Shown piece by piece: positions 32,282 through 41,394 of a DNA stretch of 42,626 nt (its first letter is position 1; each line of letters starts with the position of its first letter). The notes under the pieces are model-generated. The model was not told the origin of the DNA. It ran no database searches and saw nothing but the letters and a program-made list of their open reading frames with translations. Both the position numbers and the translations under genes were made by a program. This stretch comes from Gemmatimonadaceae bacterium (GTDB taxonomy: Bacteria > Gemmatimonadota > Gemmatimonadetes > Gemmatimonadales > Gemmatimonadaceae), in contig JADGQS010000011.1 of NCBI GenBank assembly GCA_017881585.1, positions 1 through 42,626 of the forward strand, in the 5' to 3' direction.

Positions 32282-32746
32282 CTAAAACATGCTCATCGCG
32301 AGGAACGATCGCAGCGAGTCGTTGGTCGAGCGCAGCCGCATGGAGAGCACGTGCACGCAGCTCCAGAGGACCTTGTAGGCGAGCTCGCGATTGAAGTCGA
32401 GCAGGAGCTCGAAGTCCGAGCGCGCGATCGTGAGGACCTTGGTGCCGCCGTTCGAGATGGCGTCGGTCGAGCGCTCGCTGCGGTCGAACACCGACATCTC
32501 GCCGAACAGCGCGCCGGGCTTGAGCACGGCGAGCGCTTCCTCGCCGCTGCCGGGAATCGTGCGGCTGATGCGCACTTCGCCCTCGACGATCAGGAAGAGC
32601 CGGTTCCCCGGCTCGCCCTCCCGGAACACGTATTCGCCCGACACGAACTCCTGGTTGCGGCAGACTTCCGCAACGCGCGCGAGCTCGCCGTCGTCGAGAT
32701 CCTTGAAGATGGCGACCTTCCGCAGCAGGTCGATCACGTTCGCCAT
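32282..32746 (-). CDS. Cyclic-nucleotide-binding domain protein
   Basis: A 154-residue protein that is essentially one cNMP-binding domain: LLRKVAIFKDLDDGELARVAEVC, FVSGEYVFREGEPGNRLFLIVEGEVRIS, ALAVLKPGALFGEMSVFDRSERSTDAISNGGTKVLTI. The binding cassette GEMSVFDRSERST has the family Glu and Arg. After it comes a single helical tail (ELAYKVLWSCVHVLSMRLRSTND) and no helix-turn-helix, so it is not a DNA-binding Crp regulator; it probably binds a nucleotide and acts on a protein partner. ATG 32746 is chosen; the track adds 22 unlikely residues. Confidence 0.88.
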   Translation of the reverse strand: MANVIDLLRKVAIFKDLDDGELARVAEVCRNQEFVSGEYVFREGEPGNRLFLIVEGEVRISRTIPGSGEEALAVLKPGALFGEMSVFDRSERSTDAISNGGTKVLTIARSDFELLLDFNRELAYKVLWSCVHVLSMRLRSTNDSLRSFLAMSMF

Positions 32747-32842
32747 GGGAACCGTTCGGTCGAAGGAATTGGTGCGTCTCGCGAAGCTAGATGGCACCGT
32801 GCGCGCTGGCAAGCACCGGAGGCTCCGTTAGCTTACGGCCAT

Positions 32843-33370
32843 ATGAAGCGCGAAACGCTGGCGACCCTGCCGAACCTGATCTCGCTCTCTCGGCTGGGCC
32901 TCGCCGCCGCCTTCGTGGTGCTCAAGGGGACGAACGCGCGGCTGCTCGTCATCGCCGCGGCGGGCGCGACCGATTTTCTCGACGGTTATCTCGCGCGCCG
33001 GGGCGGCAGCGCCTCGAAGTGGGGCGCGCTCATCGACCCGATCGCCGACCGGTTCTTCGTCTTCGCCGCCGTCTGCGCGCTGCTGTTCGACGACATGATC
33101 GGCACCTGGCAGTACGCGATCCTGATTTCGCGCGACTTCATGACGGCAATCGGGTTTCTCACCGCGCGCGTCATTCCATGGCTGCGCAGTGTGCGCTTCA
33201 AGTCGCGCATGAGCGGCAAGGTGGTGACGGTGTTCCAGCTCGCCACACTCGTGCTGGTCTTCGTCATGCCGGATCTCGTGAACCCCGCGCTTTGGTTCGT
33301 GGGAATTGCGTCGCTCTATTCGATCGGAGACTACACGCTCGCGCTCTGGCATGCACGCTCACGCGCGTAG
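32843..33370 (+). CDS. CDP-alcohol phosphatidyltransferase (PgsA-like)
   Basis: A 175-residue membrane enzyme of phospholipid head-group synthesis. The full catalytic signature is present: D44, D47-G48, A51-R52, G61, D65 and D69 in TDFLDGYLARRGGSASKWGA and LIDPIADRFF. Transmembrane helices include LIVIAAAGATDFL-region, FFVFAAVCALLFDDM, VVTVFQLATLVLVFVMP and ALWFVGIASLYSIGDYTL. TLATLPNLISLSRLG is a typical start of the PgsA group, which makes phosphatidylglycerol phosphate from CDP-diacylglycerol, but other CDP-alcohol transferases cannot be excluded. ATG 32843 is used; the long track ORF is a read-through. Confidence 0.88.
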   Translation: MKRETLATLPNLISLSRLGLAAAFVVLKGTNARLLVIAAAGATDFLDGYLARRGGSASKWGALIDPIADRFFVFAAVCALLFDDMIGTWQYAILISRDFMTAIGFLTARVIPWLRSVRFKSRMSGKVVTVFQLATLVLVFVMPDLVNPALWFVGIASLYSIGDYTLALWHARSRA

Positions 33371-33389
33371 CGACGGCATTCGCCGGGCC

Positions 33390-33869
33390 ATGCGTCTGAC
33401 GGTGTGCACTGCGGCATTCCTTGCGGCACCGGCTCCCGCGCTCGCGCAGCCGGATGCGTTCAAGACGGCCGTGCAGTTCGAGGCGCGCCTCGATGCACTC
33501 GGCGGCCCGCCCGCCGGAGCACAGGTGGGCGTCGGCCTGAATGTCGCCGCGGGCTACTACCTCAGGATCGGCGCGGACGCGGCGGCCGGCGCGTCGTCAC
33601 GCGACGGCGCCGCGGTCGCGAGCGGACGCGTCGACGTCGTGACGCGATACCTGCTGGATCCTTTCCATGAGTTCCGGTGGGGTCCGTACGCGGGCGGGGG
33701 AGTCACCGCGCAGTGGGACCGGCGCGCGAACTGGCGGGGGAACCTGTTGCTGCTCGTCGGCGTCGAGGGGCCCGCCCGTGCGGGTTGGCGCACGTCGGTG
33801 GAACTCGGGCTGGGCGGAGGCGCGCGGCTCGGTGTGGTGCTCCGCCGCGCGCGCTCGAACGGTCGCTAG
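33390..33869 (+). CDS. Exported beta-barrel-like hypothetical protein
   Basis: A 159-residue product starting MRLTVCTAAFLAAPAPALAQ, a signal peptide. The mature part alternates small and hydrophobic residues (VQFEARLDALGG, GVGLNVAAGYYLRIGADAAAGAS, FRWGPYAGGGVTAQWD, GNLLLLVGVEGPARAGWRTSVELGLGGG) like a short outer-membrane barrel. An alternative start 39 bases upstream (33351) overlaps the previous gene. It is 19 bases after the CDP-alcohol transferase and probably in its operon. No family is recognised. Confidence 0.65.
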   Translation: MRLTVCTAAFLAAPAPALAQPDAFKTAVQFEARLDALGGPPAGAQVGVGLNVAAGYYLRIGADAAAGASSRDGAAVASGRVDVVTRYLLDPFHEFRWGPYAGGGVTAQWDRRANWRGNLLLLVGVEGPARAGWRTSVELGLGGGARLGVVLRRARSNGR

Positions 33870-33898
33870 CGCCGACGTGGCGCGTAGCCTCCAGCCAG

Positions 33899-34165
33899 CT
33901 AAGCGCTGACTGCCTGCTGCGCCGTCTTCGCCGGCTGCGCGAACCGCTCACCCAGCGTCCGCAGGTCCGCGAGTTCCACCGCTGAGAGCTCGTGGTAGCG
34001 CTCCGCCATGTAGGCGAGCGTCTCGTCGAACCATTCCTTCTGGTGATCGGGGTGCGAGCCAGCGACCTCGCATCGCATGATATGCTGGAACAGTTCGTCG
34101 CGCGCCTGGTCGAACGGCTTGGGTTTAACCGCGACTCGGCGGGGCTTCGTCTTCTTAATATTCAT
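33899..34165 (-). CDS. Small hypothetical protein
   Basis: An 88-residue basic protein starting MNIKKTKPRRVAVKPKPFDQ. It has a lysine- and arginine-rich front, then helices (ARDELFQHIMRCEVAG, EWFDETLAYMAERYHEL, SAVELADLRTLGERFA). One cysteine is present. I do not recognise it; the basic front could bind nucleic acid. It is between the barrel-like gene (convergent) and the alpha/beta hydrolase repeat. Confidence 0.6.
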   Translation of the reverse strand: MNIKKTKPRRVAVKPKPFDQARDELFQHIMRCEVAGSHPDHQKEWFDETLAYMAERYHELSAVELADLRTLGERFAQPAKTAQQAVSA

Positions 34166-34232
34166 TTATTCGCGTTTGAGGGTGAAGCACGTCACTGAAA
34201 GCTAAACGGTCGATGCGGCGGTTCCTATGGGT

Positions 34233-34297
34233 CACCGGTGCCTCACCGGTGCCTCACCGGTGCCTCACCGGTGCCTCACCGGTGCCTCACCGGTGGG
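34233..34297. repeat. 11-bp tandem repeat of the palindrome CACCGGTG
   Basis: CACCGGTGCCT occurs five times in tandem from 34233 to 34287, followed by a sixth CACCGGTG (34288-34295). The palindrome therefore recurs every 11 bases, about one helical turn. It ends next to the stop codon (TCA at 34298) of the hydrolase gene. Because 11 is not a multiple of three, all three frames read as repeats in the ORF track; none is a gene. Confidence 0.9.
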
Positions 34298-35128
34298 TCA
34301 ACCGGCCTGCGTCTCGGGGCCGATCCACTCTCGCAGCAGCGCCGCGAGCGCGGCCGGTGCATCCTCGGGCACGAGCCTCGCCACTCCGGCCATCCGGCGG
34401 TGCTCCGCGCGCGGAAGCCGCGAGGCAAGCATCGCCGGGACGTCCGGCGCTACCCACGAATCGGCGTCGCCTCGCACCACCAGCACGGGCGCGGCGATCT
34501 TCTCCCACGATACGTCCGCCAGCGCCTGATCGTTGATCGCGCGCTCGACCCGCATCAGGTGCCGCACGCCATCGCGGCCGACGAACGGCGCGGCGTATCG
34601 CCCCACCAGCGCCGGCGGCATCGCCTCGGGGCGAGCCACGCTCTTCTCCAGTATCGGCCCGAGCAGCGTCGCCGCGCCGAGCATACCGCGCGAGGCGTCG
34701 AGGAGGTGGCGCGCGGCGAGCCGCTTGAGCTCGCCGAAGTCGTCGCCCCGGAGCGCGGATGGGTCGCTGGGATTGACGAGCACCATCGAGCGCACGCGCG
34801 CCGGGCGGCGCGCCGCCAGCGCAAGCGCCACGGCGCAGCCGAGATCCACCGCGACGACGTCGGCCCGGGCCACGCGCAGCACCGTGAGCGCGCGATCGAG
34901 ATAGTCGGCCTGCGCGCCGACCCCGTAATCCGCCTCGAGCGACCGGTCCGACTCGCCCCACCCGAACAGGTCCGCCGCGAACGCCGTGACGCGGCCGAGC
35001 GGCAGGGCAGGCGCGACGTTGCGCCAGAGAAATCCCGAAGTGCCGAACCCGTGCAGGAGCACCACGGGCCGGTCTCCGAATCCGTATCGCTCGACGTGAA
35101 CCGCGCCCGGTCCGATCGGAATCCGCAC
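34298..35128 (-). CDS. Alpha/beta hydrolase with altered catalytic triad
   Basis: A 276-residue alpha/beta hydrolase-fold protein. Visible: VVLLHGFGTSGFLWRNVAPAL, VTAFAADLFGWGESDRS, the nucleophile elbow VVAVDLGCAVALALAARRPARV and AAPVLVVRGDADSW. The elbow reads AVDLG rather than GxSxG, so the nucleophile position is aspartate, as in dehalogenases and epoxide hydrolases. The C-terminal segment MAGVARLVPEDAP aligns with the usual GHxxxxExP but lacks the histidine. It may thus be inactive or have a different chemistry. GTG 35128 with AGGT upstream is preferred; the track start (35233) would overlap the divergent dsbA-like promoter. The repeat of CACCGGTG touches its stop. Confidence 0.8.
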   Translation of the reverse strand: MRIPIGPGAVHVERYGFGDRPVVLLHGFGTSGFLWRNVAPALPLGRVTAFAADLFGWGESDRSLEADYGVGAQADYLDRALTVLRVARADVVAVDLGCAVALALAARRPARVRSMVLVNPSDPSALRGDDFGELKRLAARHLLDASRGMLGAATLLGPILEKSVARPEAMPPALVGRYAAPFVGRDGVRHLMRVERAINDQALADVSWEKIAAPVLVVRGDADSWVAPDVPAMLASRLPRAEHRRMAGVARLVPEDAPAALAALLREWIGPETQAG

Positions 35129-35247
35129 GCGTGCAACCTGTCCTCGTGTGCAGTGTACCGCTAGTTTCCAGCGAACGAGAAACTCCCAGAAACGCGCCGG
35201 CGAAAGCCCACCCCGTACGCGGCGCACGATCATCGAGAGGAACGCCC

Positions 35248-35997
35248 ATGGCGAAAAAGCCCGTTAAGAAGGTCAACAACAGACAGTTCGCCGGCGCGCT
35301 CGTCGCCGTGGCGCTCGTCGGCGTCGCCGCGCTGGGTTACGTGCTCACGCATCGCGGCCCGACGGTGATCATCGTCGACCCGAAGATCCCGGCCGGCGCC
35401 GCCGAAGGCCACCTCATGGGCAACCCGAACGCGCCGGTGCAGGTGCTCGAGTTCGGCGACTTCGAGTGCCCCGGCTGCGGCACCTTCGCGACGCTCACCG
35501 AGCCCGACGTTCGCTCGCGGCTCATCAACACCGGCGTCGTGGGCTTCCGCTTCTACGATTTTCCGCTCACGCAGCACAAGAACACGTTCACCGCGCACCT
35601 CGCCGCGGCGTGTGCCGACGATCAGCAGAAGTTCTGGGAGATGCACGATCGCATCTACGCGGGCCAGGACGAGTGGAGCGACCTGGTCTCGCCCAGCATG
35701 ACGAACCCCCTGTCGATCTTCAGGCGATACGCGAAAGAACTCGGCCTCGACGTGAAGTCGTGGGAGAGCTGCGTCACCACGCAGAAGTACACGGCGAAGA
35801 TCATGGGCAACCAGGCCGAGGGCGTGCGCCGCAACGTGCAGACGACCCCCACGCTCATCATCGGCAACAAGCAGGTGAACGGCGTGACGTACGATCAGTT
35901 CAAACAGCTCGTCGACGACGCCCTCGCCGACATCAAGAAGTCGACGCCAGATTCCGCCAGGAAGCCCGCCGCGGGAAAGAAGGGCGCGGCGAAGTGA
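35248..35997 (+). CDS. DsbA-like periplasmic thiol oxidoreductase
   Basis: A 249-residue membrane-anchored thioredoxin-fold protein. TM segment about residues 14-33 (FAGALVAVALVGVAALGYVL) puts the domain in the periplasm. The active site is CPGC (residues 74-77) in VLEFGDFECPGCGTFA; the cis-proline loop is TTPTLIIGNKQVNG. It belongs to the DSBA/Thioredoxin_4 group that introduces disulfides. The tail is lysine- and alanine-rich. ATG 35248 has GAGAGGA upstream. The next gene is a VKOR-type membrane oxidase overlapping by GTGA, the standard partner that re-oxidises such a protein. Confidence 0.92.
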   Translation: MAKKPVKKVNNRQFAGALVAVALVGVAALGYVLTHRGPTVIIVDPKIPAGAAEGHLMGNPNAPVQVLEFGDFECPGCGTFATLTEPDVRSRLINTGVVGFRFYDFPLTQHKNTFTAHLAAACADDQQKFWEMHDRIYAGQDEWSDLVSPSMTNPLSIFRRYAKELGLDVKSWESCVTTQKYTAKIMGNQAEGVRRNVQTTPTLIIGNKQVNGVTYDQFKQLVDDALADIKKSTPDSARKPAAGKKGAAK

Positions 35998-36449
35998 CGC
36001 GCCGCATGACCATCGCCGTGCTGTCGCTGGTCGGCGTTTTTCTCGCGACGTACCTCACGCTCTACAAGCTCGGGTACGTCGAGGCGCTGGCCTGCGGCAC
36101 AGGCAGCTGCGAGGTCGTGCAGGCGAGCCGATGGTCGAGGCTCTGGGGTCAGCCGGTCGCGCTCTGGGGCGCGGGTTTCTACTTCGCGATGTTTGCGCTG
36201 TCGCTCGCGGGCTCGGTCGGCCGGCTCGCCGGGTCGAGGCTGGTCGGCATCGGCCTGGCGCTGATGAGCGCATGCGGCGTGCTGTTCTCAGGATGGCTGA
36301 CGTTCGTGGAGATCGCCTGGCTGCACGCGATCTGCCGCTACTGCGTGGCCAGCGCGGGGATCGTGGTCGTGCTGTTCATCCTGAGTGTCGTTGACTTGAA
36401 GAGCGATGAGCGGCGGGTGAGGGGCGATCTGGAAAAGAGCGACGAGTGA
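35994..36449 (+). CDS. Vitamin K epoxide reductase (VKOR) family, DsbB-like
   Basis: A 151-residue four-helix membrane protein. Loop cysteines are in ALACGTGSCEVVQASRWSRLWGQPVALWG; the redox pair is CRYC in WLHAICRYCVASAGIVVVL. VKOR homologues pass electrons from DsbA-like proteins to quinones. The GTG start (35994) overlaps the dsbA-like stop; ATG at 36006 is possible. The last 15 or so residues (SDERRVRGDLEKSDE) are encoded by the left arm of a palindromic repeat and probably are a late-acquired cytoplasmic tail. Confidence 0.92.
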   Translation: MTRRMTIAVLSLVGVFLATYLTLYKLGYVEALACGTGSCEVVQASRWSRLWGQPVALWGAGFYFAMFALSLAGSVGRLAGSRLVGIGLALMSACGVLFSGWLTFVEIAWLHAICRYCVASAGIVVVLFILSVVDLKSDERRVRGDLEKSDE

Positions 36450-36550
36450 GCGGCGAGGAGACGGTCACCTCGCCCCTCACCCGTCGCTCTTCACCAAGTC
36501 GCCCCTCACCCGTCGCTCTTCACCAAGTCGCCCCTCACCCGTCGCTCGTC
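36400..36550. repeat. Palindromic repeat block with 29-bp tandem units
   Basis: The left arm AGAGCGATGAGCGGCGGGTG to AGGGGCGA (36400-36427) lies in the VKOR coding end. The right side is a 29-bp unit (TCGCCCCTCACCCGTCGCTC then TTCACCAAG) twice and a partial third (36470-36550). The arm AGAGCGACGGGTGAGGGGCG is the complement of each unit. The 17-mer CCCCTCACCCGTCGCTC is shared with the queC/queE junction. Confidence 0.85.
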
Positions 36551-36557
36551 CCTGTTT

Positions 36558-36923
36558 TCAAGCTCTCCGCGGCAGCTTCGACCGATCCGACGCATCCGCC
36601 AGCCTGAGCCGCGGACGCATTTCGTCCGGTACCGGCTCCGTCACGCGCTTCGCCGGGAGCAGGTCCTGCCCCAGCACCACGAGCACGCGCGTGACGATGA
36701 TGCTCGCGAGTGGCTCCGGAACGCCCATCACCCGGATGTAGGAGTCGATCGCCCGGTCGAACGGCAGCTCCTCCGCGAGCGCGTCGACGAACGTGAGCGC
36801 ACTCTCGACGTGCGCGCGAACGATCGCCTCCTCCGCGCGCGCCTGCGCGAGCCGCATCCGGCGCTCGGTGGCCGGTTGCAGCTTTCTGGAGAAGAGGGAC
36901 TCGGGAAGGAAGTTGTTGAACAT
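36558..36923 (-). CDS. Hypothetical protein
   Basis: A 121-residue, mostly helical cytoplasmic protein beginning MFNNFLPESLFSRKLQPATERRMRLAQARAEEAIVRAHVE. The middle part, FVDALAEELPFDRAIDSYIRVMGVPEPLASIIVTRVLVVLG, might be a small interaction domain, and the tail is basic. No family is recognised. It follows the kinase gene by about 33 bases, with a terminator-like hairpin in between. The stop codon is close to a repeat block. Confidence 0.65.
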   Translation of the reverse strand: MFNNFLPESLFSRKLQPATERRMRLAQARAEEAIVRAHVESALTFVDALAEELPFDRAIDSYIRVMGVPEPLASIIVTRVLVVLGQDLLPAKRVTEPVPDEMRPRLRLADASDRSKLPRRA

Positions 36924-36936
36924 GGCTTAAATCTGA

Positions 36937-36970
36937 CGAGCAAGGGCTGCCGTTCGTCAGCCCTTGCTCG
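36937..36970 (-). terminator. Hairpin overlapping the kinase stop codon
   Basis: CGAGCAAGGGCTG and CAGCCCTTGCTCG form a perfect 13-bp stem with an 8-base loop. The 5' arm on the minus strand encodes the last codons and stop of the kinase (ASKG). There is a weak T stretch (CAGATTTAAG) after it, so it may be an attenuating terminator between the kinase and the small gene. Confidence 0.65.
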
Positions 36971-37940
36971 CGAGTTTGACGGCGAGGCCAAGGGCGATGA
37001 TGGTCGCGGCTCCGGCGATCGCCCACGGCACCCAGGCCGGAATACGCCACGTGCCGCCGCCGGGCATCACGACCCGCGTGCCCTCCATGGGCGTGACGGC
37101 CGCCATCCGCGCGATTTCCATCGCGCTCGCAGGCCGGTCGGCGGGGCGCTTCTCGAGACAGCGCATGACGACCGCGGCGAGTTCGTTCGGCGTGTCGTGC
37201 CGCCTCCGGCTGATGGGCTCCGGCTTCTGCGTCGCGTGCGCCGCCATCACCTGCTGCGGCGAGCGCCCCGAGAACGGAGGATGGCCGCACAGCATTTCGT
37301 ACGTCACGACGCCGAGCGCGTAGATGTCCGCGCGGTGGTCGAGATCGGGATCGCCCGCCGCCTGCTCCGGCGCGATGTACATGGGCGTGCCAAGGCTCAT
37401 CCCGCGCTGCGTGATGCGTCCGGCCGCCTCGTCGTTCGTGGCCGACGCGCTCACCGCCTTCGCGATTCCGAAGTCGAGCACCACGGCCTGCCCGTGGAAG
37501 AAGAGCACATTTTCCGGCTTCATGTCCCGGTGCACCACTCCTTGTTCGTGCGCATACCCGAGCGCGCTCGCCACTTCCTCGAGGATGCGCGACACGTCCG
37601 TGATGTTCATCTGTCGTTCGCGGCTCATGCGGTCGCGAAGCGATTCGCCGTCCACGAAGGGCATCGTATAGTAGAGCGACCCGCCCGCCTGACCCGCATG
37701 GAGCAGCGGCACGATGTGAGGATGCTGCAGCCGCGCGGCGAGCATGATCTCCCGTTTGAAGCGCTCCGAGCTCAGCGTGGCCGCGAGTTCCGGCGCGAGG
37801 ACCTTGATGACGACCTTGCGGCCCAGGGCATTCTCGTTCGCGAGGAACACGCGCGACATGCCGCCGCGCGGAAGTTCGCGTTCGATCGTGTACGCCGCAC
37901 CGAGCGCCCCCTGCAGTTCCTGCTCCAGGAGTGGCTGCAT
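36957..37940 (-). CDS. Serine/threonine protein kinase, PknB-like, C-terminal anchor
   Basis: A 327-residue eukaryotic-type kinase. The glycine loop is LPRGGMSRVFLA, the ATP lysine Lys46 (VVIKVLAP), the catalytic loop HRDMKPEN (Asp139), the metal motif DFGIAK (156-158), and the activation-segment end GTPMYIAPEQAAG. After the kinase domain is a short linker and a transmembrane helix (WVPWAIAGAATIIALGLAVKLASKG). The protein stops right after it, so there is no extracellular sensor such as PASTA; signals must come from elsewhere. It is upstream of a small protein gene and downstream of acs on the same strand, 24 bases after the acs stop. Confidence 0.93.
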   Translation of the reverse strand: MQPLLEQELQGALGAAYTIERELPRGGMSRVFLANENALGRKVVIKVLAPELAATLSSERFKREIMLAARLQHPHIVPLLHAGQAGGSLYYTMPFVDGESLRDRMSRERQMNITDVSRILEEVASALGYAHEQGVVHRDMKPENVLFFHGQAVVLDFGIAKAVSASATNDEAAGRITQRGMSLGTPMYIAPEQAAGDPDLDHRADIYALGVVTYEMLCGHPPFSGRSPQQVMAAHATQKPEPISRRRHDTPNELAAVVMRCLEKRPADRPASAMEIARMAAVTPMEGTRVVMPGGGTWRIPAWVPWAIAGAATIIALGLAVKLASKG

Positions 37941-37963
37941 CGTCGTCCGCCGTCAGAGGTGTA

Positions 37964-39928
<1,965 letters not shown>

Positions 39929-39933
39929 AACCA

Positions 39934-40045
39934 GACGGCGGAGGGCAGAGGACAGATGGCAGCAAACACGTTTCCATAAGATGGCACGCGCGGCGCCGCA
40001 TGATGAGTGGGTGCTGCGGTCTGCCGTCTGCCTTGTGTTGTCTTG
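39934..40045. repeat. Degenerate palindromic repeat in the acs leader
   Basis: CAGACGGCGGAGGGCAGAGG (39934-) and TCTGCCGTCTGCC (about 40021-40033) are complementary words of the TCTGCCG family, separated by about 60 bases that include the perfect GCGCGGCGCCGC-like core (CACGCGCGGCGCCGC). It lies just upstream of the acs start codon. Confidence 0.65.
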
Positions 40046-40235
40046 TGATAGTTCCGTCACACGTTGAAATACTGCGAAAAAGTGACACTGACCGCAGAGT
40101 GCACTTCGAGTCGCGCAAACCAGCGGCATTTTTCTTCGTCACACTGTGATAGTCGCATAAGTCGATGCATATCAATCAGTTACGAGGCTCGCCGGTTTGG
40201 CACGGTTCTCGCTTATCTCTGGGGCAGGATCACAG

Positions 40236-40336
40236 GTCGCTTCACCACGAAAAGGGCACACCCATCGCGAGGTGGGGCCGCAAAGCCAGGAATCTCGAAA
40301 GTTCTTCACGAGATCGTCCGGTTGCCAAAGGAAGAA
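40236..40336 (+). promoter_or_regulatory. c-di-GMP-I (GEMM-I) riboswitch-like aptamer
   Basis: The core AGGGCACACC, then CATCGCGAGGTG, then GGGCCGCAAAGCC closely matches the GEMM-I consensus (AGGGCAAACC, a 12-base hairpin, GGGACGCAAAGCC). The CCCATC-GCGA-GGTGGG hairpin is a 6-bp stem with a GNRA loop, as in the class. A second helix is ATCTCG ... CGAGAT, flanked by GGA/TCC and CC/GG, and the 3' end is CCGGTTGCC. The G matching Vc2 G20 is present, which favours c-di-GMP over cAMP-GMP. A 7-bp hairpin (CGGAGCG/CGCTCCG, about 40341-40359) may be the expression platform. It lies about 86 bases upstream of the STAS gene. Confidence 0.78.
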
Positions 40337-40421
40337 AGAGCGGAGCGATGCACGCTCCGATCGGCGAACCGAATTCCAGGCAGCGCGGTGTGCTCTCGCC
40401 CCAAGCGGAGGAAGGCATACC

Positions 40422-40730
40422 ATGTCGAGTGCGGAGAACTACAGCGAAGTCCTCATTGCACCGGAGCATCTCGATGCTGGATCGCGACTGGACTTCCGGC
40501 GAGCGGCACTCGAACATCTCGAGCGCGCCGCGCAGCGCAACGAGACGTGGATGGTAATCGACCTGCAGCACACGATCGCCATCGACGCCAGTGGCCTCGG
40601 TGTGCTGGTGCTGGTGCAGAAGCGGGCGCGAGAGCGGATGATGGCGACGAAGCTGTTGCACGCTCCAGCGTCCGTGAAGCAGATGATTGCCCTGACGAAG
40701 CTCGAGTACCTGTTCGAACTCGAGCACTGA
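40422..40730 (+). CDS. STAS-domain (anti-sigma factor antagonist-like) protein
   Basis: A 102-residue single STAS domain: VLIAPEHLDAGSRLDFRRAAL, TWMVIDLQHTIAIDASGLGVLVLVQKRARE. Ser57 in IDASGLG corresponds to the phosphorylated serine of SpoIIAA-type proteins. Partners would be an HATPase-type anti-sigma kinase and a phosphatase, none in the window. ATG 40422 has GGAGGAAGG just upstream, and the long track ORF is a read-through of the leader. The leader carries a c-di-GMP-I riboswitch-like structure, so expression of this switch protein may follow c-di-GMP. Confidence 0.9.
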   Translation: MSSAENYSEVLIAPEHLDAGSRLDFRRAALEHLERAAQRNETWMVIDLQHTIAIDASGLGVLVLVQKRARERMMATKLLHAPASVKQMIALTKLEYLFELEH

Positions 40731-40773
40731 CCCCCGCGCGTTCGACGGAGCCGCCGGCGATGTGAAAAACTCG

Positions 40774-41394
40774 CTAGCGGCTCCCCTCGACCAGCCGCCG
40801 GCGCCACGCCGCGAGCGCCGATTCTCCGGGCAGGCGCGTCTTGATGCGTACCGCTCCCATCACGGCGGATCCCGTCACGCGAATCACCGGCGCGTCCGGC
40901 GGCGCGAGTCCCTCGCTGTGCGCATCGTCGAACTCGCTCATGAGCGCAAAGCCGTCGCACTCCACGCGCAGGCCCGGCGGAACGATCAGTTCCACTTCGC
41001 CCATCACGACGTTGAGCTCGAAATGCGTCTCGCCGTGGAGCATGAGTGCGTCGCGCAGGTCGAACTTCGCGTTTCCCATCACGCACGTGACCTTGTTGTG
41101 CCGGGCCGGCGTCCACTGGCCCGTCTTCCTCACCGTGGACATCACGACGAGGTGCCGTTTCTCCGCCGGGTCCGGTCGTCCGCCGGGCGCGAGGGCGTAG
41201 AGTGGCGCCGGCGGCAGGACGTCCGGCGGCAGCGCCGGCAGTCCGGCCACTAGCGCCCGCAGCTCGGCGCTCGTCCCGGCCTTGTACGCATGGTCGAACC
41301 GGAGTTCCAACTCCTGCGTGCTGAGATTGTCGTTCGCGAAATGCAAGCAGAGTGTCTGGATCACCCCCTCGCGGTCGATCTCGATCTCGGACAT
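40774..41394 (-). CDS. DUF1707 / LiaF-C-like protein
   Basis: A 206-residue protein. The N-terminal 55 residues are DUF1707-like (REGVIQTLCLHFANDNLSTQELELRFDHAYKAGTSAELRALVAGLP). The C-terminal 110 residues are a beta-helical domain of the LiaF-C/DUF2154 kind (HLVVMSTVRKTGQW, NKVTCVMGNAKFDLRDA, HFELNVVMGEVELIVPPGLRVEC, VIRVTGSAVMGAVRIKT). It has no membrane segment. The start ATG 41394 overlaps the fabF stop as ATGA, so it is co-transcribed. LiaF-type proteins work in envelope-stress sensing; whether this one does is unknown. Confidence 0.85.
   Translation of the reverse strand: MSEIEIDREGVIQTLCLHFANDNLSTQELELRFDHAYKAGTSAELRALVAGLPALPPDVLPPAPLYALAPGGRPDPAEKRHLVVMSTVRKTGQWTPARHNKVTCVMGNAKFDLRDALMLHGETHFELNVVMGEVELIVPPGLRVECDGFALMSEFDDAHSEGLAPPDAPVIRVTGSAVMGAVRIKTRLPGESALAAWRRRLVEGSR

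Noticed and set aside
34213-35164. Plus-strand ORFs with repeats such as PHRCLTGASPV
   Set aside because: All three frames read through the 11-bp repeat and then the antisense of the hydrolase; none is a gene.
36470-36550. CRISPR array (29-bp repeats)
   Set aside because: The units are directly tandem with no spacers, and there are no cas genes.
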